DNA of 64,000 nucleotides from Coix lacryma-jobi var. lacryma-jobi (Eukaryota; Streptophyta; Magnoliopsida; Poales; Poaceae). The position numbers and the translations under genes were made by a program. The notes under the pieces were generated by a model. It saw only the letters and a list, made by a program, of their open reading frames with translations, did not search any database and had not been told where the DNA came from. The stretch covers positions 1 through 64,000 of the forward strand of contig VDCT01000286.1 of assembly GCA_009763385.1 (NCBI GenBank), given 5' to 3'. How positions within the stretch are numbered: the first letter of the stretch is position 1; every line of letters begins with the position of its first letter. Below are positions 56,001 through 64,000 of this stretch, in pieces.

Positions 56001-57170
56001 TGTCGGTGTTTCGAACCCGGGGGTATGACACCAACGAGTAATATGATCGCGTGCTCTCTTCCTGGATGGTGATACAAGATGACACAAGGATTTATCCTGG
56101 TTCGGGCAAAGAAGGCCCTACGTCCAGCGGGGGAGGAGATTCTTGTATTACTTGCACCTAAGTGCTTGTACAGGGGCGAATACAAGCTCAGTGAGCGTGG
56201 ACCGGAGTCCGGACTCGTGTATGTGTGTGTGTGGACTCGTGTGTGTTGTCTCCCTCATGCGCGAAGGGCCCTGGCGTCCCCTTTTATAGATCAAGAGGAG
56301 GCCAGGGTTTACACAGGATTGACATGTACAACACTCGGTATGGCGAAGGGCAGGAACTCTGTCTTGTCGAAGCCACTGTAGCCAACGTGGGTGTTGCTGT
56401 TGGGGGCGTCCTTGATGGTGGCCTCCATCCTGGGCGCGGACGTGGAGGCGTGGCGACATGGAAGCCGTACAGCACCCATCCCGGCACGCACAGGACACGG
56501 CGGGGTCCCTCCGGGTCTTGGGGTACCTGTCCTCCAATAGCGTGAAAGTAGCCAGGGCTCGAGGGGCTCAGAGCCGGCTTCGAGGTGGCACCTGCGAGGG
56601 GTTCGAGTCCCCGCGGGTATGGGCAAGTCCGGGAAACCCGATTGAGCAGCAGGTATTCGGGCCTCGAGACGTGGCTTGGACGTGCAACAATGTAAGATAT
56701 GGGTTAACAGTGCCGTACTGGTGCCTTTTTACCCATGCTTGTTGTGAAAACGAGACTTGGCTCTGCCCTGGTTCACTGTGGTACACGTCGGGTTGCAGAG
56801 GACGTGACTGGAGTAGGTGGATGCATTAAATGCGCGGTATGGGGTTGAGGAGCAGGAAGCTTCTCTTCGTGGAGGGCTTCAAAGGGTAGTGGAGCGCTCG
56901 CTCGAGGCCGGGCGCGGGGGCTCGGAGGGTCGGTGAGCGGAGGTTGAGCTCCAGCTCGAGGCCTAGGGTGTGATGAGCCTCGAGGGATAGGCTATCGTGC
57001 TGGAGGGGCTCGAGGTCCCCGCGCGGGTCCCGAGGAGCGGTGCGTAGCTGTAGCGGGCTCGAGGGGTTGGTTTCTTGGAAGGTTAGCCTATCTGGGTTTA
57101 TTAATTGGTGTTCTAGGTTTAACCTATTTGTTTGCGTTGATTGGGGGTACCCCTTTGGTGTTCCCCGACA
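56001..57170 (-). repeat. Tat-type solo LTR (1170 bp), TSD ACACT
   Basis: The plus strand starts TGTCGGTGTTTCG and ends TTCCCCGACA. ACACT flanks both sides (55996-56000, 57171-57175). There is no internal sequence, so it is the product of LTR-LTR recombination. It matches the LTR at 16357-17555. A TATA box is at about 56281 on the reverse strand (CTATAAAAGGGG). Confidence 0.93.
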
Positions 57171-57402
57171 ACACTTAACAACAAGGTTAGGGGCATCATG
57201 TGTCTCATGTAAAAGTATATCATGAGCAACGGTGAGAGTAGCATAATCAATCAACTTCACTTGAGTGTATTGTTCTTTTAGCAAAGCATAACTAGTGGTA
57301 AAGTCACTATGCATCTTATCAAGTTTTCATTTTTAGCTTTGAGCTCTTTATTAGAGGACTTGAGCTCCTTGATAGATGATGTCATAGTAGCAAGTTCATC
57401 TT

Positions 57403-58807
57403 TTAGCTCATCACTAGCATGAATAGCATGATCATATTTCTCAACAAGAACTTCATTGTCATGAACAAGCCTTTCATTTTAGCTCTAGTCTTTCTTATGA
57501 TTTCAGAGTAGTTGTTTAGCAATTTAACAAGCTCATCATAAGAGGGTGCCTCAAATTCACCGTCACTATCACTAGAGTCATCATCGCTTTGTACCTTTTG
57601 GTCACCCTGAGCCATAAGGCATAGGTGTGTAGATGATGATGGCGACGGTGGTGGTGGTGGTGTAGAAGAGCCAATGACTAGAGCGGCCACCTTCTCCTTC
57701 TCATCATCACTATCTTCATTTGATGAGCCACCGGAGGAGTCAATGTCGGTGAGCCAATCACCAACAATGTAAGCCTTGCCACCTTTCTTGTGGTATTGCT
57801 TCTTCTTGCCATCCTTGTTCTTGTAGAGCTTCTCATTCTTCTTCTCATCTTCGCTAGATGAGTCATACTTCTTGCCCTTGTTCTTGTAGCTCTCTTTCTT
57901 GGGCTTGGTGCATTGATGAGCAAGATGGCCAAGCTCACCGCAATCGTAGAAATCCATTTCGGAGATTGGCCTCCTCTTGCTACTTGTGAAGAACTTCTTA
58001 TTTCTTGAGTCAAAGTTGACTCCATTCTTGTGAAGCTTCTTCAACATCTTGGTGGTCTTCCTCACCATGAGAGCGATGTTGGAATCATCCTCTTCATCAC
58101 TTGAGCTCTCATGATGGACCTCAATAGCCTTGGACTTGCCCTTCTTGTCATGGCTAGCTTTGAAGGCCAAGTCCTTCTTCTTGTCGGTGGAGGAGCCACC
58201 ACTTGGTGTGATGTGCATGTACATCTCATGCGCATTGATCTTTCCCAAGATTTGGGTGGTGTAGCGGTGGAAAGATCACCTTGATGTAGCATCATCACAA
58301 TGTGTCCATACTTCTCAATTGGAAGGACACAAAGAATCTTCCTCACAACATCAGATGGTTGCATTTGTGTGAGGCCAAGTCCATTTAGCTCTTCTACAAG
58401 AACATTCAACCGTGAGTAAATTTCATTTGCATTTTCATTAGCATGCATATCAAAAGAATGAAGCTTTTGCATGACTAGATGATAGCGTTTCTCACGCTCA
58501 CTCTTGGTTCCCTCATGGAGCGCACAAATGTTTTCCCATAGATCATGGGCATTTTTGTGGTTCCGGACACGGTTGAACACATCTTTGCAAATGCCTCTAA
58601 AAAGGATGTTTTTGGCTTTTGCATTCCATTTTTCATTTTCCTCCTCATTAGGAGTGAGGTTGTGCCTTCCTTGGGCTTGGCAAAGCCGGTGATCGCGGCA
58701 TCGCGGCATTTAACATCAACCGCTTCTAGGTACGACTCCATACGAATTTTCCAATATGGGAAGTCGTCTCCCTCGAACATGGGAGGTGGTCCATCACCTC
58801 CGGACAT
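57403..58807 (-). pseudogene. Copia gag (element B)
   Basis: The reverse-strand ATG at 58807 opens MSGGDGPPPMFEGDDFPYW, the DUF4219-like start. After a frameshift near 58640 the UBN2 part follows (RYHLVMQKLHSFDMHANEN, VLVEELNGLGLTQMQPSDVV). After another near 58260 a Lys-rich and acidic tail follows. The zinc knuckle at 57910-57951 reads F-Y-D-C-G-E-L-G-H-L-A-H-Q-C: the first Cys is Phe (TTC for TGC). That substitution and two frameshifts make this gag inactive. The chain breaks off towards the solo LTR. Confidence 0.88.
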
Positions 58808-58845
58808 CTTAACTCTAGGCGGTTAAGCCTAAATCGAGAGCACGA

Positions 58846-58858
58846 GGCTCTGATACCA
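58846..58858 (-). other. Primer-binding site for initiator tRNA-Met (element B)
   Basis: The reverse strand reads TGGTATCAGAGCC two bases inside the 5' LTR. Confidence 0.93.
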
Positions 58859-58860
58859 AT

Positions 58861-60434
58861 TGAAAGGATCAAGATGCCCAAGAGGGGGTGAATTGGGCTT
58901 TTCTAAAACTTCTTCCAAGAATTAAAACCTATCAAGCCCTAATTAACCCCCTAGTGCCTAGAAGTGTGTTTGACTAGAATCAACTGCACAAAAGACTATC
59001 GCTAAACCATTTCTACTCTAGCATGGCAATTCAACTTATGAAAGAACAACAAGTAAATGCGGAATTGAATTGCTCAAAGGTAAATGCGTAGTAAAGAGAG
59101 TAGAGATGACACGACGATCTTTTTGCCGAGGTATCGAGGTGTAGGCACACCCCCTAGTCCTCGTTGGAGCACCCGCGCAAGGGTATCGCTCCCCCTTGAT
59201 CCGCGCAAGGATCAAGTGCTCACTACGAGCTGATTCTTCGCCACTCTGGCCCGGTGAATCGCTCGCTACCGGTCACAACTTGACTTGGGTCATCCACAAA
59301 GCCTCCGGATGATCACCAAGCTCTTCGATCACCACCAAGCCGTCTAGGTGATGTCGATCACCAAGAGTAACAATCTAGAACTCTCACTTGACCAACACAA
59401 GGCCAAAGAGATGGATGGATGCACACTTGCTACTCAATTCTCACTAGGAGGTGTCTAATTCTCTCAATTAGCAAATCTCTCAACCTCACTAGGGATCTTG
59501 CACTTTCTCACACTCACAGTGTGTCTCTCAACAGATGTAAGTGGCAAGAACACTCAAATGGATGAGGAGGTGGAGTATATATACTCCCCCAACCGGCCAT
59601 CCAAAAACAGCACAAAACAGGCTTTCTGCGGGGGATCAGAGGCTCCGATGCCTGTCATCGGAGGCTCCGGTGACCTCGACCAACGGTCGACTGTACAACC
59701 TGTCAGACTGTTTAAAGGAGCATCGGACGCTAGGCAGCATCCGATGCCTCCACATCGGATGCATCCGATGCGGATTTACCCTCTCTGGAACCTCTCTGCA
59801 TGGCCATCGGATGCTGGCCCTCAGCATCCGATGCCAGCGTCCGATGCATCCCACAGTTCACTCGCAAGTGAACAGTGGCACAGGCAGCATCCGAGGCCGT
59901 CCTGTCAAATCGGAGCCTCCAAGCCACGCACCAGACTAAACCCTAGTCGTGGTGAGCATCGGAGCCTCCGATGCCCACCTGGCCAGCATCCGATGCCTAT
60001 TACAAGGCCAGAACGAACTCGGATCGCGACGCGTCCTAAACGACTTTTGTTCCTCTCGACATAAGGCATCTCTCTGAGCTACCTAGGGCTATGAAATAAC
60101 AAGTGTGCACCACACCTACCTCAATAGACTCATCTAGGTCAAGCTACTGATTCACGCTCCCCTTTATAGTACGGCCAAAGGAAAAACAAAGACCTAAGAC
60201 TACCTAAGTGTCCTCCAACACCATATGACACTTAGCCTAGTCTACCACCGTCTTCGTCGTCCGTCCTTTGAAAACTGAAACGATATCCATCGCCAGGGAC
60301 ATGAACTCCATATGCCCGTATCGTCGCCATTACCGTGACCTAACTCAATCCTGTTTCTGCAAAACACACGTTAGTCACAGTAATCTTGTGTTTCATCCAA
60401 TCACCGAAACCCACTAGGGGCCAAGATGTGTTCA
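58861..60434 (-). repeat. 5' LTR of Copia element B (1574 bp)
   Basis: Same boundaries as the left LTR, ending ATGTGTTCA. The palindromic TATA region is kept at 59572-59587. Two hairpins of the CATCGGA cluster (59638-59973) are damaged here. Confidence 0.95.
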
Positions 60435-60439
60435 GTCAC

Positions 60440-60770
60440 TGCCTTCGCTCCTCGCCGTCTTCGCTCATCGTCGTCTTCGTTCGCCGCCGCCATCATTCGT
60501 CGCCGTTTTCGCTCATCGCCGACCAGGCTCGGGGACTTCACCTTCGCTCGTCACTGCCTTCGCTCCTCGCCGTCTTCGCTCATCGCCGTCTTCGCTTGCC
60601 GCCACCATCATTCGTCGCCGTCTCCGCTCGTCGCCGCCATCATTCATCGTCGTCTTCTGTTTCCTAAGCAGAAGGTCGTAGGTTCATCAACCCGTCGCCG
60701 GCTAGGTTCATCGACCTGATCTTCGCCCGTTGCCCAGGCTCGTTGGCCTGGCCTTCACTCGTCGCCGGTG
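60440..60770 (+). repeat. Continuation of the GTCGTCGCC minisatellite
   Basis: CGCCTTCGCTCCTCGCCGTC and ACCAGGCTCGGGGACTTC words continue here after Copia element B, confirming that both halves belong to one element. Confidence 0.85.
60656..60685 (+). other. Embedded tRNA-Arg(CCU) fragment (not a gene)
   Basis: The 30 bases form a five-base-pair anticodon stem (TCTGT/GCAGA, last pair T.G), a seven-base loop TTCCTAA with T33 and anticodon CCT, a five-base variable loop AGGTC, the T-stem strand GTAGG and T-loop start TTC. The 5' half and the 3' acceptor strand of a tRNA are absent, so it cannot be a functional gene. Confidence 0.85.
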
Positions 60771-61180
60771 TGCATCAAGTCGCTCCATGCTGTTCGGATC
60801 AGGGTGCTGATTTTGGGCAGCTCATCGGGGCACTTGCTAAATGCTCTACAAGCTCGGCACCACGTGTTTTCAACACCTACTACCAAGCTCGGGCACTAAG
60901 TGGATACACTTCACCTTGCGGTGAATGTATTTTCTTTTTCTCCGACAATTCAAGGACGCTCTGTCAAAGTAGACTTGCACAGACTTCTACTAGGACTTCG
61001 TTGTTCCTTATAGTCTTGCAAGCTCCAAGTGGATACACATCACCAGAAGAAAGCTCTTCAAAATTTTTCTTGAGCACCTTACATCCTTCTGGCGAGCCTT
61101 ACTTGCCCGACATCGACTTCGCCTGCTCGGACAAGCTCAAGACGGTGTCGCCAACGGATACAAAGTGCTCGGGGACTAGC
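60771..61180 (+). other. 3' interior of the non-autonomous element with purine tract
   Basis: Non-coding sequence with the words CAAGTGGATACAC twice (60895 and 61025). It ends in GTGCTCGGGGACTAGC, the purine tract before the 3' LTR. Confidence 0.7.
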
Positions 61181-61670
61181 TGTTGGGATATTACCTCCGT
61201 ATACCCCCATAGACCTACTTGGGCCCTTTGTCAAGGACAGCCCTGCTCGCGAGGCCAAGCACACGACCAGCTCGCTGTGCTCGTCAAGGACTCCAGAAGC
61301 CTTGTCAGTCAAGGAAGATCCTAGAGTTAGATCCGGATTCCTTACCTTAAGGAACCGCTTGTAATCTGATAAGGACTCGACAACTGTAACCCTGCTCCCC
61401 GGCTATATAAGGCGAGCAGGGACCCCCTCTCACCTCAGGTCCATCAGACCCGAGATCAACTCAGATCCCATCGGATCATCCAATCAGCAATACAAACCAG
61501 CCACCAGAAACAGGACGTAGGGTATTACGGCGACTTGTCGGCCCGAACCTGTCTAAATCACCGTCTCATGTCCCTGTGTCTACGCTTTGCAGACGTCTCG
61601 CACGCTTCCACCGCTTAATCTACTACCTTGGGCATACCCTCGGTAGACTATCGACCATATTTCGTCGACA
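61181..61670 (+). repeat. 3' LTR of the non-autonomous element
   Basis: Starts TGTTGGGATATTACC, ends TTCGTCGACA, with CAAAC after it. It keeps a TATA box (CTATATAAGG near 61405) that the 5' LTR has lost. Confidence 0.93.
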
Positions 61671-61675
61671 CAAAC

Positions 61676-62436
61676 CCTAGTGTTTGTGCATTTGTGATTC
61701 CATTTGGTGGCACTAGGTGATTGTTGTGATTGTGGATTTCTTATTACTCTTGGTGATTGCCGTCACCTAGACGGTTGGTGATTTGGTGATTGGTGAGGGG
61801 ATTTGGTGATTGTATCGGCCCCCCCAATCGGTAATTTGTGAGGGGTTCTTGAGCCTTCCCTGTGGGAGAACACGAAAGACATCTTTAGTGGATTGCTAGT
61901 AGCTTGTGGGTCCCCATCTTGTGTTGGTTGTGCGACATCCGATTGTGGGTTAGGCGTGTGATGCCTACTAGCGCGTGAACCACCAAGTGAGTGAATCGCT
62001 ACAACGGGGACGTAGCTTGCCAGCAAGCAAGTGAACCTCGAAGGAAAAATATTGTGTCATCTTGTCTCTGTGGTATTCTTGGTATTCATTGATTGATCTC
62101 TTGCCCGGCTCGGTATACACACTTCTATCTATCTCTTGTATTTACCTTTGTTATATTCTTGCAAGTTATAATTGTATCTTCTAATAACTAGTTAATGTAC
62201 TTATCTTGTATAGTGATAAATATTCTTGCTCATTTGCTCACTTAGTTGTAAAATAGCAACTTAGACATTGTGTGACATAGAGATAATAATTAACTAGAAT
62301 TGTAGATAAGTGGCTTGCACTTTTGTAGAGCTAGCGCAAAAATTGCTTCACCATTTAGTTGTCTAACAAGTTATTTAAGTGTTATTGTAGAAATTTTATA
62401 GGCTATTCACCCCCTCTAGCCATTGAGGTCCTTTCA
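61676..62436 (+). repeat. Solo Copia LTR, right part, TSD AGCACT
   Basis: Continues from 31288. It ends ATTCACCCCCTCTAGCC then TCCTTTCA at 62436, the standard SIRE-type terminus, followed by AGCACT (62437-62442) and by no primer-binding site. It holds GGTGATTTGGTGATTG-type short repeats near 61775-61812. Confidence 0.8.
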
Positions 62437-62442
62437 AGCACT

Positions 62443-63740
62443 TCACAATTATTCATGACCCGTCTCATTTCATATAAGGGGACTCAAAACCCAAATCCAC
62501 AACTACTAGCATTACATATAAATCATGTTGATTTTTTAGAATAAAAAGTATAAACCTATTTTTTTTCTAGTAGTGACGATGATCCCTTCCGACTACTCTT
62601 TGCTACTCGATCTCAACGGTTTCGGACCGTTTTCACCAACGTTGGCAATGCCTAGTGAACATTTAGTCATGTTTGAGCAAAAACGTATCCAAAACACATC
62701 GATGGTCAATTTTAGACAAAGGGTGTAAATGAGTAAACTTTAGGTGTACTTCCAACCGTGTGCACTTAATAATTTAAGCTATTTTGATGGCAATATTACG
62801 AGAATTGCATCTTCCATGTGGCCTCTCGATCAATGTCCTCCTAGACATCTCATAAAGTAATCACAGGTACTAATTTCTGGCCGAGAAGGGTTCTCGCTCG
62901 TACATGTGTAATGTGCTATTAAGTACGTACCATGTGACTTATTTCTTGGTAAGTAAAATAAAAGAATTATAACATGTGAAAACACGATGAGATCCTCTCG
63001 CTTTTAAGCCACTACTTAACCCCAAAAAAAAAACAGATCTGAAAATGTTTTGCACACACAACTCATGCCCGGTCCTCGGATACTAGGAGTAGCATCATTT
63101 TTATGTCACGGTGCTAATAATGACAAGACAAGAGCAGGGATCGATGTGGTTGGAAGGGAAATGGTGGGGGGTTTCGTTTGGGTTTGGGACTTTGGGTGGG
63201 TGCGCATAGAGACGAGAATACCTGTGTCAAGGCCGGGAGGGACAGAGGTTCCACCCCCTGCTAGTGGTTAGGGTTGGACTCCCCAAACCCACACGAGCGG
63301 CCTCTGAACCTGAACCCCCACCTCTCTCTCTCTCTCTCGCTGCAGCAGTGTGAAGGACGACACAAGAACAAGAACAACGCGGCTCCTCTCCTCTCCTCCC
63401 TTTTTGCCATCAGTCTCAAAGTAAGGGAAGGGAAGCCTGAAAGCCCAACCAAACCAATCGCATCTCCCACTCGAAAAAGGCAGGCAGGCATCCAAAACCA
63501 AAACCAAAACCAAAACCCAACCGGAGAAGCGGAGGAGGAGGTTACCTTTACCTTACCCATCAATCAACAAGAGACCGACCTGCTGTACGTACGTAGACGT
63601 AGACGTACAGTAGAGTAGAGTAGAGACTGCAGGCGAGCAGGGTTAGTTTACAGTATTTTGTTAGCAAAAACTAAACCAAGCAAGCATTTATTTTGTGCTT
63701 GTTTAGTCGTGATCAATTACAATTAGCCCCGGCGCCGCCT
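62443..63740. other. Upstream region of the right-end gene
   Basis: No transposon ends are recognised. The part to about 63100 is AT-rich. From 63250 it becomes GC-richer with a CT run (63321-63338), CCAAAA repeats (63490-63520) and GTAGACGTAGACG/AGTAG runs (63588-63626). It may hold promoter elements or a distant first exon. Confidence 0.5.
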
Positions 63741-63746
63741 CCTTCC

Positions 63747-63755
63747 TCTATATTA
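63747..63755 (+). promoter_or_regulatory. TATA-like box of the right-end gene
   Basis: TCTATATTA lies about 140 bases before the start codon, followed by a CT-rich leader with CTCTCC and CCCATC repeats, as in many plant 5' untranslated regions. Confidence 0.5.
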
Positions 63756-63890
63756 GACCGCCTCCCTTCCTTTGCAGCAGCAGCGGCAGCAAGAACCAAG
63801 GCTGTCCCTTTCTCTCCCTCTCCTCCGTCTCCCCCCACTGCTCCCTCCCATCCCATCCCATCTCTCCTCCAAGCCTCGGTAGCGCCCGGG

Positions 63891-64000
63891 ATGGCCGCCT
63901 TCTTCGGCGCTGCCCGCGCCGCCGCCCCGCTCTGGCTTCGTTCCACCACGAGGACCATCACGACGCCGACGAGGAGGTGTACCACGTGGACGACGTCGAC
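63891..64000 (+). CDS. Start of a host protein-coding gene (unidentified, cut by window end)
   Basis: The ATG at 63891 is in a strong plant context (GCCCGGGATGGCC, G at +4). The first residues are MAAFFGAARAAAPLWLRS, an Ala/Arg-rich, acid-free stretch that looks like a mitochondrial or plastid presequence. After that the ATG frame reads Thr/Arg-rich text that looks less natural. Another frame from about 63940 reads FHHEDHHDADEEVYHVDDVD with typical GC-ending codons. Either the protein has an unusual N-terminus or one or two bases are wrong here. The product cannot be named from 36 codons. Confidence 0.6.
   Translation, partial: MAAFFGAARAAAPLWLRSTTRTITTPTRRCTTWTTS

Larger units (their letters stand above)
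33348..60434 (-). mobile_element. Copia element B (SIRE/Maximus-like), reverse strand, TSD GTCAC
   Basis: LTRs at 33348-34915 and 58861-60434 are flanked by GTCAC (33343-33347 and 60435-60439). Reading right to left: LTR, Met primer site, gag, protease, integrase, RT, RNase H, an env-like third region, purine tract, LTR. Two later insertions lie inside: a Tat Gypsy (42003-54397) in integrase and a solo LTR (56001-57170) in the gag-protease region. Without them the element is about 13.5 kb. The extra region between RNase H and the 3' LTR is the SIRE/Maximus hallmark. Confidence 0.94.
31289..61670 (+). mobile_element. Non-autonomous Tat-like LTR element (own length about 3.3 kb), TSD CAAAC
   Basis: Two LTRs of 488 and 490 bp (31289-31776, 61181-61670) are flanked by CAAAC (31284-31288, 61671-61675). 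A primer-binding site follows the left LTR and a purine tract (GTGCTCGGGGACTAGC, ending 61180) precedes the right one. After removing Copia element B and its TSD copy, the element is about 3.3 kb. It has no recognisable gag or pol domain. The interior is mainly GTCGTCGCC-type minisatellite. Its primer site and purine tract match those of Tat-lineage elements, so it would need proteins from a related autonomous element. Confidence 0.92.

Noticed and set aside
56148..56829. Overlapping frames of about 100-130 codons on both strands
   Set aside because: They lie wholly inside the solo LTR bounded by ACACT duplications.
60656..60685. A functional tRNA-Arg gene
   Set aside because: Acceptor stem, D arm and T-loop completion are missing; flanks are minisatellite.

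Overview
The window looks like repeat-rich intergenic DNA of a grass (Poaceae), probably a panicoid such as sorghum or a relative. The organism call is inference. It rests on long chromoviral LTRs, Tat-lineage Gypsy elements with an antisense gene, SIRE/Maximus-like Copia elements and many Stowaway- and Tourist-like MITEs. Only one host gene is visible, and only its first 110 bases (from 63891). Everything else that codes is decayed retrotransposon sequence, with frameshifts and stops in almost every domain.

Left block (1-17555), three elements stacked. A reverse-strand Copia element (A) enters from the left edge and ends with a 2.2-kb LTR at 7318. It cuts a forward-strand Tekay-type chromovirus in its protease; that element keeps RT, integrase, chromodomain and a 4.1-kb LTR (10569-14684). 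The chromovirus abuts the 3' part of a Tat-lineage Gypsy element (14685-17555) with a truncated antisense PF04195-type gene. The 5' halves must lie left of the window.

Middle block (17556-30763) holds MITEs with clear target-site duplications (TSDs), small tandem duplications and old fragments of Copia and Huck-like Gypsy LTRs. No host gene is supported here.

Right block (30764-62442) is a nest resolved by TSDs. A solo Copia LTR (TSD AGCACT) holds a non-autonomous Tat-like element (31289-61670, TSD CAAAC). That holds Copia element B (33348-60434, TSD GTCAC, reverse strand). Element B holds a 12.4-kb Tat-lineage Gypsy (42003-54397, TSD AACTC, reverse strand) and a Tat-type solo LTR (56001-57170, TSD ACACT). 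LTR divergence by eye (about 3.3%, 2.2% and 1.4%) agrees with the nesting order.

The most unusual signals are three. First, seven consecutive hairpins at 6646-6890 in the element A LTR keep one loop sequence while both stem arms change together. Second, a 30-nt piece of tRNA-Arg(CCU) (60656-60685) is embedded in an element whose primer-binding site matches the same tRNA. Third, families of CATCGGA/TCCGATG inverted repeats occur in two different Copia LTRs and once more inside element B. The Tat element at 42-54 kb also carries an antisense gene with four intron-like interruptions and its own TATA-like box.

The right end (62443-64000) returns to unique DNA, with a TATA-like box at 63747 and a start codon at 63891 that opens an alanine/arginine-rich, presequence-like N-terminus.
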